Shown here: in pieces, positions 12,165 through 23,999 of the stretch | Layout of the letters: every line of letters starts with the position of its first letter | How positions within the stretch are numbered: the stretch's first letter is position 1 | Assembly: GCA_051453625.1 (NCBI GenBank) | Contig: JBOZIK010000001.1 | Location: 258,545,018 to 258,609,017 of the forward strand | DNA: 64,000 bases | Source of the DNA: Welwitschia mirabilis | Taxonomy: Eukaryota > Gnetophyta > Gnetopsida > Welwitschiales | Direction of reading: 5' to 3' | Notes under the pieces: generated by a model | Database searches by the model: none | Seen by the model: the letters and a program-made list of their open reading frames with translations, nothing else | Told to the model about the DNA's origin: nothing | Position numbers and translations under genes: made by a program

Positions 12165-12794
12165 NNNNNNNNNNNNNNNNNNNNNNNNNNNNNNNNNNNN
12201 NNNNNNNNNNNNNNNNNNNNNNNNNNNNNNNNNNNNNNNNNNNNNNNNNNNNNNNNNNNNNNNNNNNNNNNNNNNNNNNNNNNNNNNNNNNNNNNNNNNN
12301 NNNNNNNNNNNNNNNNNNNNNNNNNNNNNNNNNNNNNNNNNNNNNNNNNNNNNNNNNNNNNNNNNNNNNNNNNNNNNNNNNNNNNNNNNNNNNNNNNNNN
12401 NNNNNNNNNNNNNNNNNNNNNNNNNNNNNNNNNNNNNNNNNNNNNNNNNNNNNNNNNNNNNNNNNNNNNNNNNNNNNNNNNNNNNNNNNNNNNNNNNNNN
12501 NNNNNNNNNNNNNNNNNNNNNNNNNNNNNNNNNNNNNNNNNNNNNNNNNNNNNNNNNNNNNNNNNNNNNNNNNNNNNNNNNNNNNNNNNNNNNNNNNNNN
12601 NNNNNNNNNNNNNNNNNNNNNNNNNNNNNNNNNNNNNNNNNNNNNNNNNNNNNNNNNNNNNNNNNNNNNNNNNNNNNNNNNNNNNNNNNNNNNNNNNNNN
12701 NNNNNNNNNNNNNNNNNNNNNNNNNNNNNNNNNNNNNNNNNNNNNNNNNNNNNNNNNNNNNNNNNNNNNNNNNNNNNNNNNNNNNNNNNNNNNN
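12165..12794. other. assembly gap (630 N)
   Basis: The longest N run in the window. Its odd length suggests a size estimated from read pairs or a map rather than a fixed placeholder. It falls within the block of minus-strand exon-like sequence and may hide further exons. Reading frames that cross it are not evidence of genes. Confidence 0.99.
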
Positions 12795-13688
12795 TAAATT
12801 ATATGCTTGGAAAGGAGGCTAATGGCAGTTTTTAAGGGAAAAGAAGGTAATACTAGAAAACATCTGAGAAACTCACAAAGATTAAATGGACACAGGAGAA
12901 AGTTGAAATGGGTACCAAGATGGTATTACCTTGATTCTTGTCCTAGTATATTACGAAAATAAGTTAAATAAGGAAAGGCACAGATTACTAGAACTGACAC
13001 AGTAGAGGTTAGCAAGCCCAGTTGCACTTAACAGAACTAAGTAAATTAAAGCACATTTCAAGTTATTATATGGAAGAAATATAATGTGTTACCACATAAA
13101 GCAAGCAATGCATTAAGAAACATCATCACTGCATGATTGATATCATAGGAAAGCATCATGGCATGACTGGTATAGAAACATTAAAAAACAACATCAAAAG
13201 GATTTGTATTCATTGTAGAATTGAGGATATATTTATAATCACAAATCTTTCTACCAGTTGGCTGTTGTAGGGAATATGTAACATCTGCTACCTACAGCTA
13301 ATACAATCTTTTGATCAAATGGCTACTTAAAAAAAAAAAATTAGCACTTGAAAACTAAACCTATTCCTAGATTAAATGAGTTATTAACTAAAAAATATAG
13401 GAGAGTCCATAAAAAGAGGTAATTTTTTATGTGTTTTTTTATATGTTTAGATTAAATTAGCAGTATGAATTTAATGTAAATAAGCTTTTCATTCCTGTGT
13501 TAATAATACTTAAACACTCAGCATGCTACCAGGCTCTGCACCATGTCTTCTTACAAAAATAGATAAACTAGAGTAGATGAATACACTATGTTTTACATGC
13601 ACAGAATATTGGACATTTGCATTTGCATTTGAATATCATGGTTTATTGTAGTTTTGTTAGATATTCAATTTGTTATTCAGTTTTCAAG
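12795..13688. other. unresolved DNA between exon-like blocks
   Basis: Less AT-skewed than its surroundings but without a readable protein. It could be intron of the putative minus-strand gene fragment. An A-run lies near 13328-13339. Confidence 0.4.
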
Positions 13689-14195
13689 CTAAGGACGATA
13701 CTTATCAAGGAACATGCACCAAGTCCTTTGAGAAATTATAATGAGAGCAATTAATGCATTTGAAAACATGGGAATAGATCCATATAGTGTGCTACCCAAG
13801 GAGGATTGATGTATTAATGCTACATGCACTTGTATCTTATTGTCTGACAAAGATAGTGAATTTTGAGATCTATAGAAAACATTAATGTTTAGAAAGGCAA
13901 AGTTATTTAGGATTGCTGAAATGGATTTTGAACCAAATGCCATAGCTGAATTTGGAAAAGCAAAGATCCTTAACTTTGCGTTGACTGCTTCATTATTGAT
14001 TAAGAAACTAAAGAAAGATGACTTTAGTTGAAAAAGATGCATGAACATATTCCTTAGAATTATAATCAAATAGTGAGGATGTTGACATAGTTGACTTAGA
14101 TTATACTGCATTAAATCATTCAAAGATGGTTCTTCTATTTTTCCTTTTAGCTTGACATAATCCCAAGTAATTGGTAATTTAAGAACGTTCTGCAG
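13689..14195 (-). pseudogene. exon-like block of unrecognised gene
   Basis: A splice-acceptor-like TTAACTGCAG (minus strand, ending near 14195) is followed by an open frame that starts NVLKLPITWDYVKLKGKIEE and runs without a stop through the Met at 14123 to 13689, about 165 codons. The other two frames on this strand have many stops, which favours coding origin. The composition is ordinary for a soluble protein at the start and Leu/Phe/Ile-rich later. I do not recognise a family. With 14290-14640 and 11333-11402 it may form one broken multi-exon gene. It might instead be an unfamiliar transposon ORF. Confidence 0.4.
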
Positions 14196-14289
14196 TTAAT
14201 TGTTGGAATAGTAAATATATATTATATTAAGATCTAAGATAAGAGGAGATACATCATAGTTTAAAAGCCATTTTTCTAAGCTTTTTAGA

Positions 14290-14640
14290 AATCACATTGG
14301 TAATCAAAGCCTCAAACATCAACATCTAATTTAGTCAACCCTAGTTTCCAATTCCAATCAAATATAGGCTCTGAATTAGCATATCCCAATGGGTTTACAA
14401 CAAAATGGTATTCATTAGGAGCAAATTTGAGAGGAGGAATTTGAGTAAGTGGAATGACCATAATGGGTTCAGTTTCCTCCTTTTCCACTTCTTCTTCCTG
14501 CTAAGGCTGTTTGTTTCCTATGTATCATACTGATATTGTTGTTCTTCTGGCATGTCATTAGTGTACCTAGTAGGTCTAGGGAGATAACACTCTTCGTCAT
14601 TCTAGTTGTTCCATTTGACAGATTTAAATCAAACTCAAAA
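14290..14640 (-). pseudogene. exon-like block of unrecognised gene (acidic linker)
   Basis: On the minus strand one frame reads PEEQQYQYDT, a stop at a likely Gln codon, then an acidic run (EEEVEKEETEPIMVIPLTQI) and FAPNEYHFVVNPLGYANSEP, before further stops. It lies upstream, in gene direction, of the block at 13689-14195. Stops fit CAG to TAG changes. The Gln/Glu-rich linker followed by a hydrophobic, Pro-containing segment looks like a real protein, but the family is unknown. Confidence 0.35.
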
Positions 14641-15581
14641 TTTATAGTGGATCAGCTTTTGCCTACTTCACTTTCAAAGAGATAATCACTTTTCTCCCTA
14701 GATCCCTTGAAGAGTAATCAATAATTGAAATCAATGGTTTTTCATATGATAGAAATCCTCTTTAGCAAAGCAATCTTAAAATGAGGCTTTTATTAGACTT
14801 ATATTCAACATTCAATGAATAAAATATGGATTAGATATTCCTTGATGTGCCTGTACACCTTTTGAATAGAGGACTAAAAATGATAGCAACAATTTAGCTT
14901 AGGAAAGCAAATTGAAGAAGAATATGTGATTGCAACTTAAAAGTACAAGAAACTCTTTCTTAAGCATTGAAATTTGATTATATAGAGGGTGGGATCCCAA
15001 TTTAGAATTGATTAATAATGACTAGAGTAATATGTAAGGATAAGAATGCAACTCAAAATTGATTAACTTCAACTAGAGTGATTTATGAGCTTGGATGATT
15101 TGATTGACTTATTTTAATGCAAACTATACATCCAGTTAATTAGGTTATCTCTCAAGTTTCTCCTTAGATGTAGTTACTAACTAATCAATCAAAATATTCA
15201 ATTTTAGTATACAAAATAGTAAACTCACTTCTCTAAGAGCAACTTGGTTAGCACACTTGAAATCTCAATAATCAAGCCACTTACAATTTGGTAAACCCAC
15301 CTTTAAGGTCAATTGTATGGCTTCAATTCATTTCATATATAGCATTAGTACTTATAGGTTGTCTGTCCCACCTCTAGGTCACTTGACCCTCTTTAACATT
15401 ATTGCAAATTGAGTTTTAAACAGCAAAAAGCCAACTGGTTTGTGCACAATAGGAGAGGAATGATTAGATAATAGATTCAACAAAGAAGGTCCATGTAGGA
15501 TCATTTCAATCCAAAAATTCAAGCAATACCTAGAATGAGAGCATAATAAGCCTATGAGAAGGTCCATGGATGTAATTTCCT
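14641..15581. other. unresolved, possibly retroelement-derived
   Basis: No convincing domain was found. A minus-strand open stretch just before the gap (15379-15581) has several near-coding segments, but no motif I can name. Confidence 0.4.
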
Positions 15582-15681
15582 NNNNNNNNNNNNNNNNNNN
15601 NNNNNNNNNNNNNNNNNNNNNNNNNNNNNNNNNNNNNNNNNNNNNNNNNNNNNNNNNNNNNNNNNNNNNNNNNNNNNNNNN
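15582..15681. other. assembly gap (100 N)
   Basis: Exactly 100 N, a placeholder gap. Open frames spanning it on both strands are artefacts. Confidence 0.99.
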
Positions 15682-17780
15682 AATAAAAATAAGGCTAGTT
15701 CCAAATTGTATAAAAATAATAATGTGGAAAATAAAAGTAATAGTTAAATTAGGTACTTGCATGATTACTTATTTTAGATAAACTTATAGTTATTTTGTTT
15801 AGTTTATTATTTGATATATTGAGTTAATTATTAAATACTTGACCTATTATGCAGTTTTTATTTTGAAAGGTTCAGTTATTTGAGCTCACTACTAATCGTG
15901 CATGATTTTCTATTAGATGCAGTTTGACGTTAGATTTATTTATGAATGTTAGATCTTTGAAAGTGTAGTCTGACCTTGAATATTTAGAGTTAACTTGGAA
16001 TCTAACTTGCAGCTTAACATATGTATCTTCTATTAGCTATATTTTATTATGTAGGATTTATAATATGTAATGCTCATGTTATTTTATTTTATGTAGTTTC
16101 ATTTAATTTTCAAATATTATTATGTTATTCTTTACACCCAATGGCTAGACCCAATGGCTAGACATGGAAAGAAAGGATTAAGGGATCCTAAACTTCTTGT
16201 AGAAACCTCAACTATACTGTCAATTCTATTATTATTCTTATGTTATAAATACTTGAATCCTCTTTACCATTAGAGTCATAGGAGTTTACCTTATGATCTG
16301 ATTGTATGAAGTATGATCCCGATACTTGGGATTTTGCTAAGAGTAGGTGTGGTCCACAATTCCCTTGTTTTAATTCTTATATATCATGCTTTTTCTGGTA
16401 TATGTAAATTAAATGTTGTATCGTGGCTTGTATGTTTGTGTATGTATTTTGATGTGTCAAGTTATCTTATAGTCATTTGTAACTCTTGTATTTATTTACT
16501 ATAAGTCCTTTTGAGTCTTAGATTATGAATACCTTGTAAAACTTTCTGGATCTTATTGTTAAGTTATCATATGGCTTTTTGACTACCTCCTTTTCATGAA
16601 ACTTATACTTGAGATGTTGAATGACCATTGACTTGTATGAACTAAATTGAGAATTTAATACTGGCTAGGATAACCACATCTACGGACTTTAGAGAGTGTA
16701 ACTCTTTGTAGGGAGTCTTAAGGCCATGGGAGCATACTACCAAGGCCAAAAATGGGAGGTTATGCATACTTTTATAATTTTTACTCCCTTCTTGATAAGG
16801 TGCATGTTGGATTACTTATTGTAATTGTATAATTGTAAATAAGATAGTGCAAATTGATAGCGGTCTTAGTCATATTACTTATTTTGAATCTATCCTAACT
16901 TGGATACCTTCTTTCCAACCTGATCCTTTATCATGGGCCATACTGGGGACTGTAGTAAAATATATTTCTCACACCACTTTTACTTGTGCCGGAATAGATG
17001 TAAAGGAGGAAACAAAAAGGAGATAGTGGTTGTTGTCATTGGATGTCTTCTGCTTATACATTTAGTCATCATGTAGTTATTTGTATTTATGTTATGTTAA
17101 TTATAATTGCATGTTTGTCATATGTAATTATTGAAGAACCAATGAAACTTGTTGTGATGTTTCAGTTATGTTACGTTAGATATCTATTGTGATCCTCTTT
17201 GTAGTCTTATAAGAATAAAATATTTGCTTCCTTACTATTGCAAAGGTTGAGATTGAGTTTAATTTAATTAAATATTATTTGAAGATCAAAGTGATACTTA
17301 TAGTGATTGTTATCGACCAAATTTTATATTTTATGCCCATCGTTAAAAGGATTATTTAAACAATTACCAGTTCTTAAGTTCTAAGCCTTAAGTTCACTAG
17401 AGGAAAATGAAACAATAAAATAACTACCAATTCAATTAAATCCATCCTTAGTAATGTTTGAGAGCTACCACATACAAACAAACCTTAAGTTCTCTATATT
17501 ATGTGGGTAAAGTTGGAGATAAGTAAAGGATGAATAGTTACTAATAGTAAGAGGATCATTAGTTATCTTAACTTGTCTTGTTGATTTACTAGTTAGCTTA
17601 ACTTCATGTTAAATGCATATCCAAGATTTGAATCAGAGCAAGTAATTTTGCCCAAAGAGCCCCATTTATTATGAATCTAGAGATGAAGCAACTTTTAACA
17701 AATTTTTTTTTTTTTAACTCTTATTTTTTTAAAGAAATCTATTGTCTGCTTATCAATATTCCTTTGCAAATGCTTTGTAA
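15682..17780. other. unresolved, possibly LTR-derived DNA
   Basis: No coding domain was recognised. The stretch near 16700-16770 (GGGAGTCTTAAGGCCATGGG and following) looks like gypsy LTR or leader sequence, but no second copy lies in the window to prove it. A T-run occurs at about 17701-17715 just before the compositional switch at 17780. Confidence 0.35.
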
Positions 17781-18276
17781 GTGCCCTGAGCCAGAATGCA
17801 CTATAGCCCTATAGTGCTATGTGGTCAATCATGGTATCCACATGGCTTGCTCATCTGTTTACCTTTACCTCATTATCGTAACGCTCCTCTTCCCTGCCTA
17901 GCAAACATGATCTCACCTTTGCGTCATTGTTCTTTGTGCCTCTCCCATTCACACACTCTCTTCATGCTAGCGTGCTTTCATCTAAATCTTTTTTCGCCTT
18001 CACCTATAGATCTAAGTCGCTTGCATTCCATCACACCTATTGCTTACTCATCATTTTGTACTATAGTGCTCACAATGCTTGGGCATCCTATTCTTAGCTT
18101 CCCCCATGCCTCCATCTGAACCTCTCAATGTGCTCTACCAACTCGCAGCGGCCCCGATCGCCTTCAGGATCTTGTAAGTACTCTACACCTTCATTGTCAC
18201 CGTCACCTACCCCACGCCCTTAGTGTGCTCCCCATTTGTGATCTCTGTGCATCAGCATTTCCTGTCAGTGCTTTTC

Positions 18277-18354
18277 TGAAGAAGCTAAACTGCCTCCCAA
18301 GTTATGTACTACATGCATTGAGGTGATGACACGTGGCATAGAATTTGAAACTTG
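18277..18354 (+). repeat. 80-bp direct repeat, copy 1
   Basis: Nearly identical to 19323-19400, sharing for example CTAAACTGCCTCCCAAGTTA. The flanks before the two copies differ. Copy 1 stops at the gap that begins at 18355, so it may be cut off by the contig end rather than by a biological boundary. Confidence 0.85.
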
Positions 18355-18454
18355 NNNNNNNNNNNNNNNNNNNNNNNNNNNNNNNNNNNNNNNNNNNNNN
18401 NNNNNNNNNNNNNNNNNNNNNNNNNNNNNNNNNNNNNNNNNNNNNNNNNNNNNN
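18355..18454. other. assembly gap (100 N)
   Basis: Exactly 100 N. The sequence before it ends inside a repeat whose second copy continues at 19401, which suggests a contig broken at a repeat. Confidence 0.99.
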
Positions 18455-18753
18455 AAGGATGATTATAGATATTATTTATGCAAATTATTTTATAAAAAAG
18501 TAAAAAAAAAAGAATATTGGAATTAGTAAGTTTTTCATAATAGTACTTTCAAAAACAAAGTATAACAGTGTGTTTAGACCTAGCATGGTCATAATTTTAC
18601 AGATATGGATTAGAAGTACATCAGAAGAGGAAATACCCACCACTGCCTTTTAATTTGTTGAAGAAACTACATAATTTCATATTTAAAAATAATAAAATCG
18701 GCAAAACAAAACAAATATCTACAACTTGAAATTCTCTAGAAGGATGAACGATA

Positions 18754-18978
18754 TCAGATTCCTTTCAAGAGAGCTAAAACAATTTCTAGCAGACGAGGAT
18801 TCAACTTCTCAGGATTACTGAAATCAAAACATACATCGATGAATCCTTTCAATTCATCCATCTTTCTCTTCTTCATCAGTTCATCTTCATCCTTTTCTGC
18901 CTCTACAGGTTTTCTAGTGGGAAAACATTTACACAAATCGTGGTATCCTGTCATTGAGAACGACAAAAATGGTTGCAT
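18754..18978 (-). CDS. small open reading frame, unknown protein (74 aa)
   Basis: An intact 74-codon minus-strand frame starting MQPFLSFSMTGYHDLCKCFP. A charged helical stretch follows (AEKDEDELMKKRKMDELKGF), then an ordinary-looking C-terminus ending in TGA. An in-frame ATG at residue 9 is an alternative start. A TATA-like TTTAAATAA lies on the minus strand at 19018-19026, about 40 bases upstream. Codon use is balanced and there are none of the C-to-T stops that riddle the other ORFs here. The plus-strand frame opposite is Ser/Phe-rich and looks like its shadow. I recognise no family. It might be the last exon of a gene, or a captured fragment. Confidence 0.35.
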   Translation of the reverse strand: MQPFLSFSMTGYHDLCKCFPTRKPVEAEKDEDELMKKRKMDELKGFIDVCFDFSNPEKLNPRLLEIVLALLKGI

Positions 18979-19322
18979 AGAAAAGAAGGCGTTGGTTACT
19001 TTAGATGTGAGAACACGTTATTTAAAGGAGAGCATTAGAGAATGGAGTGAGCGGCTATATGAGGAGTGTGTCTATGCTTTTCGAGGTTTGTGAGTCTCAG
19101 TGTGACTGATGGCGCTTAGGTTAAACAGTGGTCTTTAGGAGGGAGGTATCGTTCCTCTGTGTGGGGCTATGGAATGTCTGAGTACAACCTATGATGGGCA
19201 GACTGAGCTACATTTCGAAGGCTTTGCCTCTGGTGTGGACATCGTCTAAGAAAGGTCACCCACCTATACTTTCATAGTGCGACATTGGTAGAAAAGCGCT
19301 GAGTCTAGTAGGTTTATTTTAT

Positions 19323-19400
19323 CGAAGAAACTAAACTGCCTCCCAAGTTATGTACTACATGCATTGAGGTAATGACATGTGGAATAGAATTTGAAACTTG
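19323..19400 (+). repeat. 80-bp direct repeat, copy 2
   Basis: Copy of 18277-18354 with about six differences, mostly C/T or G/A (for example ACACGTGGCA against ACATGTGGAA). Here the sequence continues past the repeat without a gap. Confidence 0.85.
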
Positions 19401-20390
19401 TGGTGTGCATTTCAGCTGTACACCTCATTTAATATGAGATATTAGACTGTTTAGCCTGCTCCGTGCTTCTCCCCTGCATTGTCCATGATTGTGCTGTTCA
19501 TTGCGCCTTGTATATCTCTTGGATTTCTACATGTGTCCCTGCTATCTGACTCTGCCTCTGGCCCTATTATGTATGCCTGCTACATGACACCCTGTCGTTT
19601 CATGTCTCCTTGCACTCACCTGTGCCTCGCTCCTGCCTGTCTCCCCATTCTGCTCACACTTGCCAGTCTTACATGCCGTCACACTATCGTTCCATGTCTG
19701 CACTGCACTGTGTTTTTTCCTTTGCCTTCTAATCCAGCGTCTCCCTCGCCAGACAAGGCATAGACCCTGCATCTCCGTCCTTCCATTATTCCTCGTGTTC
19801 ATTGCCTGTAGCCGCCCTCGGTTTTTCCTCATCTCTGCCTTTTACACCGCAGTTTGTCTCTTCTGCCAGTGCTCCCTTCTCTGTGCATCCACCGCTAGGC
19901 TGATTTCCTGCTCCCCATCTGGTGTCTTTGCCCTATGTCCTATGTCCTGCGTATTGCGTTCTACATCATTTCTCCTGTCAGTCATGCCGATGTAGCAAGC
20001 TTCCCTGTTTTGTGTGCGCCCTCTTTTCTCCCCACTGCATTAACTGTAAAATGCTACCCCTCTGTGAAACCCACCTGTATTTCTGTTTGCTTGCGTGTTT
20101 TCCTTGAAAACGCCTTGCATATGTGCTCTCTCAACCTCACCGACCTTCTTATCTCTTATTGTTTGTGCTCTCCATGCCCGTTTTCCTTCCCGCAGCATTC
20201 TACCCTTGCCCACCCCGTGCACCTTCATCTTTCCAAGAGCCAACCTTGCTTAACTCTGCTAAGACGTTGGCCACCGCATCGATCCCGCACTCAATACTCT
20301 TCCGCCTCCTTGGCAACTAGCCCTAGCATTTCGGTGTGCACCCGCTTTGCGATGCTATTAGTTAAGCATCTTCAGAAGTAAGGAATGAAT

Positions 20391-20480
20391 CATCCACTTA
20401 GCGTAAGTGGCAGTCAGAGTTACTAAGACATTGAAAAGCAGAGGTCTTAGGTTTGAACCTCAATAAAGTCATTTCAAATG
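20391..20480 (+). mobile_element. SINE-like tRNA-derived head
   Basis: An A-box-like TAGCGTAAGTGG at 20399-20410 is followed about 40 bases later by a B-box-like GGTTTGAACCT at 20450-20460, the spacing of an internal RNA polymerase III promoter. The B box is preceded by AGAGGTCTTA, resembling the conserved region of tRNA-derived plant SINEs. No target duplication or 3' tail could be defined, so a tRNA pseudogene is also possible. Confidence 0.45.
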
Positions 20481-20499
20481 AAAACTATAAGTTCATTGA

Positions 20500-20818
20500 A
20501 ATCTAATTAATGAATATTTGGACATAAGTCTTATTTATAACATAATTTTTACAATGATTCTATTCACCTAGTATTTATTTTTAAAGAAAGGAGGGGCATT
20601 AAAATATCATTCGAGCTTGCTATTAGTCATCCCCACAGCATTCCCTTTACAAATTTAATGCTAATTAAATAATTAAACTATATAACCATCGGATACTTAG
20701 CTATGTGTACAATCATTATATGATGGTTTTTACATCTCAACTTGACACAAGTTTATGATCCGCCTTATCTCTAATTAGACAAACTTAGAGCAAAATTTTG
20801 GGTGTTACACTAAGTGTT
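20500..20818. other. possible LTR end
   Basis: The segment ends with AAATTTTGGGTGTTACACTA near 20794-20813. TGTTACA-type ends are familiar from plant gypsy LTRs. No partner copy lies in the window, so the call is tentative. The Athila-type body begins just after it. Confidence 0.3.
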
Positions 20819-20939
20819 CAAAGAATTGAGAGAAGCAAATAAAATAGTCTAGATCTCACCATTCCATTAGATCAACAAGCATATTTTAGGTTCTTGAAAA
20901 CTTTGAAGTTAACTGTAAGGTAAATGAAAATGAATTAGC

Positions 20940-21880
20940 AAGAAAATTAAGAGTTCTTAACAACCTCACCCTCACCTTAGCCTTCAATTGATAAGTTAGA
21001 ATGTTTAATCTACCATTGTGATATCCATGAAATAGCTAAATGCTCTTCAATTTCCTTGTTTGAAAACATAGTTAACAAACAAGTAAACATAGTTGGACAC
21101 TAATGGCAAAACCCAAAAATGATTCCTATTCAGGCACATATAATCTTGAGTGGAGAAATCAACATAATTTTTATTGGAAACAAGATAATTAGAATCATTT
21201 AAGAAACCATTATGAATTATCATTCTCTTATCCTTTTACTTATAATTAACAAAAGTCATCCTTATCCATCCCTTTGAGGACTCAAATAGAATGTTCATGA
21301 AAATTTAAGTTCAACTTAATTGAAACTATGAATAATCACTAAAATAGCACTCTTCCACATTAACTTTGAGTAAAACATGCACTTCATTACCTAGGTTCTC
21401 CAACAACTTTTATAAATATAAACCCATATCATTCCCCTCCTAAACCAAAGAGAAATGGGCAAACTCACCATAAGTACTCAACCTAAACCAAAGGGAGTTA
21501 GATTTACTAAAGGAAAAGCACACCTAAAATAAACTAGGCCCATATACCTTAGGAGCTAAAAAGAATTAAAAAATCCAACCATGTAAAATGAAACTAAGGA
21601 AAATCTAATCCTTATTGAAGATATAGAAAAGATAGAAATGAAGAATTTCTCTAAGAACTTAGTAAATACAATGCAATGAAAAAATAGTTTGAGGATCTGA
21701 AAATTTTCAAGAAAGCCAAGGTAAACATTCCTTTCCTAGAGGACACAAAATAGGTACCTTCCTATGCACTATGAAAGAGCATATGAATATGAAGAATAAA
21801 TGTTTCTAGTACAATAATAAAGTTCAAACATTCAAAATTAATGTTACCTAAATACAAAGAATCTGTATGTCCCAAAATCA
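20940..21880 (+). pseudogene. gag remnant of Athila-type element
   Basis: Readable pieces include SIDKLECLIYHCDIHEIAKC near 20975 and a stretch near 21115-21200 reading ILEWRNQHNFYWKQDN, which corresponds to the conserved WRNHPNFSW segment of Athila/Tat-type gag. The rest is too decayed to place. Gag forms the virus-like particle in intact elements. Confidence 0.55.
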
Positions 21881-21899
21881 CTATTACCATAGGAAATAT

Positions 21900-22290
21900 G
21901 TGACTTAACCAAGCCTTACTAGACTTAGAGGCTAGTGTGAATTTAGTCCCCTTTAGAACCTACAAAGGGTAAGGCTTAGAAGGGCTTAAAACTATTAAAC
22001 TATAGCTCTAATTAGCAGAAAAATCAATATAAACATCATTAGAAGTCATAGATGATGTTATCATTAGGATTGATAGTTGCTATGTCCTATTGGATTTTGT
22101 GGTGTTGGAGATGGAAAACACAACAAACTAATCAATTCTTATTATTTTAGGAAGACCATACTTTGTAAGTTTAAATATCTTAATCAATTGTAGGAATAGG
22201 TTAATGGAGATTTCATTCAATAACATAACCATATAACTAGACATTTTTAATGCCATGAAATTTCCATCAAATGATAAAGGTGTAGAACAT
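21900..22290 (+). pseudogene. aspartic protease remnant of Athila-type element
   Basis: The frame holds a decayed copy of the retropepsin region. Readable words include LAEKSI, VIDDVIIRIDSCYVLLDFVV, EMEN and LIILGRPYF. The last matches the LILGRPFLAT-type motif after the protease flap in Athila and related elements. The active-site part lies in the poorly preserved start. It is not functional. Confidence 0.65.
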
Positions 22291-22689
22291 GCATATAGGA
22301 TATAAACCCTTTTTGAGAATTAAGAATCAACTTTTCACTCTCTTTAAAATGATGACTTAAATCTCTCTTAGGAATTATGCCCCATTACCCAAGTTGAAAT
22401 CAATATAGAACTTAAGCTCTTATCTAATTATCTAAAATATACCTTTTTAGGGGACAACTTTACCTTTCTGAAATTCATAAATTCTTTTTTTACCCTGTCT
22501 CAAAAAGTTAAATTGCTTAAACTCTTAAAGAAGAATAAGCAAGTAATAGGATGAATCCTCTCAAATATTAGGGGTATTTATCCTAGCCTTTAAATGTACT
22601 ATATTTACTTATAAGATAACATCAAGCCATCTAGAAAATCCCAGTGATAAATAAATCCACTCTTAACAGACACTGTAAAAATAAGATGA

Positions 22690-23860
22690 TTAAGCTTTTA
22701 GATTACAAGATTATCTATACTATTTTAGATAGAAAATGGATTAGTCCAACTTAGACTATTGCTGAGAAAGTAGGAATTACCCTTATCTCAAACTAGTACA
22801 ACAAACTTATCCCCACTAGACCCATTGTAAAATGTAATATGTGCATCGACTATAGAAAATTAAATACTGTCTCAAGAAAGGATTACTTTCCTCTACCTTT
22901 TCTTAATCAAATCCTTAGATAACTCATAGGGCATTCATTTTACTATTTCTTAGATGAATACTCTATTTATAATTAAATTGAAATTGCCCTACGAATTAAG
23001 ATAAAACTACTTTGACTCACTCATATGGAACGTTCATGTACAAACAAATGTTCTTTGGATTATGAAATGTACCTGCCACTTTCTAATATTACATGATATG
23101 AATATTCTCTAATTTATTTGATTTAGGCATTAAAATATTTAGAGATTACTTATTATTCTATGAAAACATTTTTAACCACTATTTACACAACTTAGAATGT
23201 GTTCTTCAGTGATTGTGAAAAATGCCTAATGTTCCACTAGGAGAAATACCACTTTATGATTAATCAAGGCGTAGTTTAGGACATATAATATCTATGAAAA
23301 GAATGTAGGTAGTTCCTATGAATGTTTCTCTAATCACACACCCACCAGCTCCTTAGAAACAAAAAGATATATTATCATTTTTAGGAGATGTAAGATATTA
23401 TAGAAGATGTATTAAGGATTTTAGTAAAATATCTAAGTCTTTATGTGATCCTTTAAGTAAAGATTCCATCTTCAACTAGATACTCAAGTGTTAAGAATCC
23501 TTCAAATAACTCAATGAAAAATTGACTTCTACCCTAATAATTTAATCATCTAACTAAAAGTTACCTTTTAACCTTATGTATGATGCTATTGATTACATGC
23601 TTAGGGCTTGTTTAGGGTAGAGGATAGATAAAGAGCCAACCATGATTTACTATGATAGTAAAAATTTAAATTAGACTTGGCTAAAATATACTATTATAAA
23701 GAAAGAGCTACTAATTATAGTCTTTGCCTTAGAAAAATTTATGTAATATCTTTTAGAATCTAAGTTAATTATCTATCCTAATTATTTGCCCCTTACATAT
23801 CTTTTATCAAAAAGGATTCAAAACCAAGACTAATTATATGGATCCTCACTTTGTAGGAAT
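22690..23860 (+). pseudogene. reverse transcriptase and RNase H remnant, Athila type
   Basis: At about 22831 the frame reads MCIDYRKLNTVSRKDYFPLP then FLNQIL, the conserved N-terminal RT region of Ty3/gypsy elements, followed by GHSFYYFLDEYS. Around 23380-23450 there is a decayed version of the FYRRFIKDFSKI region. From 23580 RNase H follows, with KKELLIIVFALEKF near 23700 and a decayed YLLSKR region. The catalytic RT aspartates cannot be read in place, and many stops and frameshifts break the ORF. Confidence 0.75.
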
Positions 23861-23999
23861 TCGAGCTAGATATTAAAGATAAAAAGGATTTTAATAATGT
23901 ATTTTAGATTATTCTTTTTAATTAAATTACGAGAATCCATAGAAATCCCTTTGTATTAATGACATATTTCTAGATAAACATCTCTTTTCATTTAAGGAG

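Larger units (their letters stand above)
17780..20390. other. GC-richer, CpG-retaining compositional island
   Basis: From about 17780 the sequence becomes C/T-rich on the plus strand and holds many CpG sites, for example GCAGCGGCCCCGATCGCC near 18147 and several between 20260 and 20360. Almost all flanking DNA lacks CpG. Long overlapping ORFs on both strands (19479-20381) follow from the low stop density of such composition and show no known domain. The island includes a gap, an 80-bp repeat and one small plausible gene. It may be a younger insertion, an LTR of an unfamiliar element, or DNA from an unmethylated genic region. Confidence 0.6.

Noticed and set aside
12158-12835. Two overlapping ORFs of more than 200 codons
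   Set aside because: They consist almost wholly of N. The gap only lacks stop codons because it lacks bases.
18839-19093. Plus-strand 84-codon ORF opposite the small minus-strand gene candidate
   Set aside because: Its Ser/Phe-rich part is the mirror of the charged helix on the other strand, and the minus frame has the better start context.
19479-20381. Several overlapping Cys/Ser/Leu-rich ORFs on both strands
   Set aside because: They overlap in different frames and match no family. Low stop density follows from the pyrimidine-rich, GC-richer composition.
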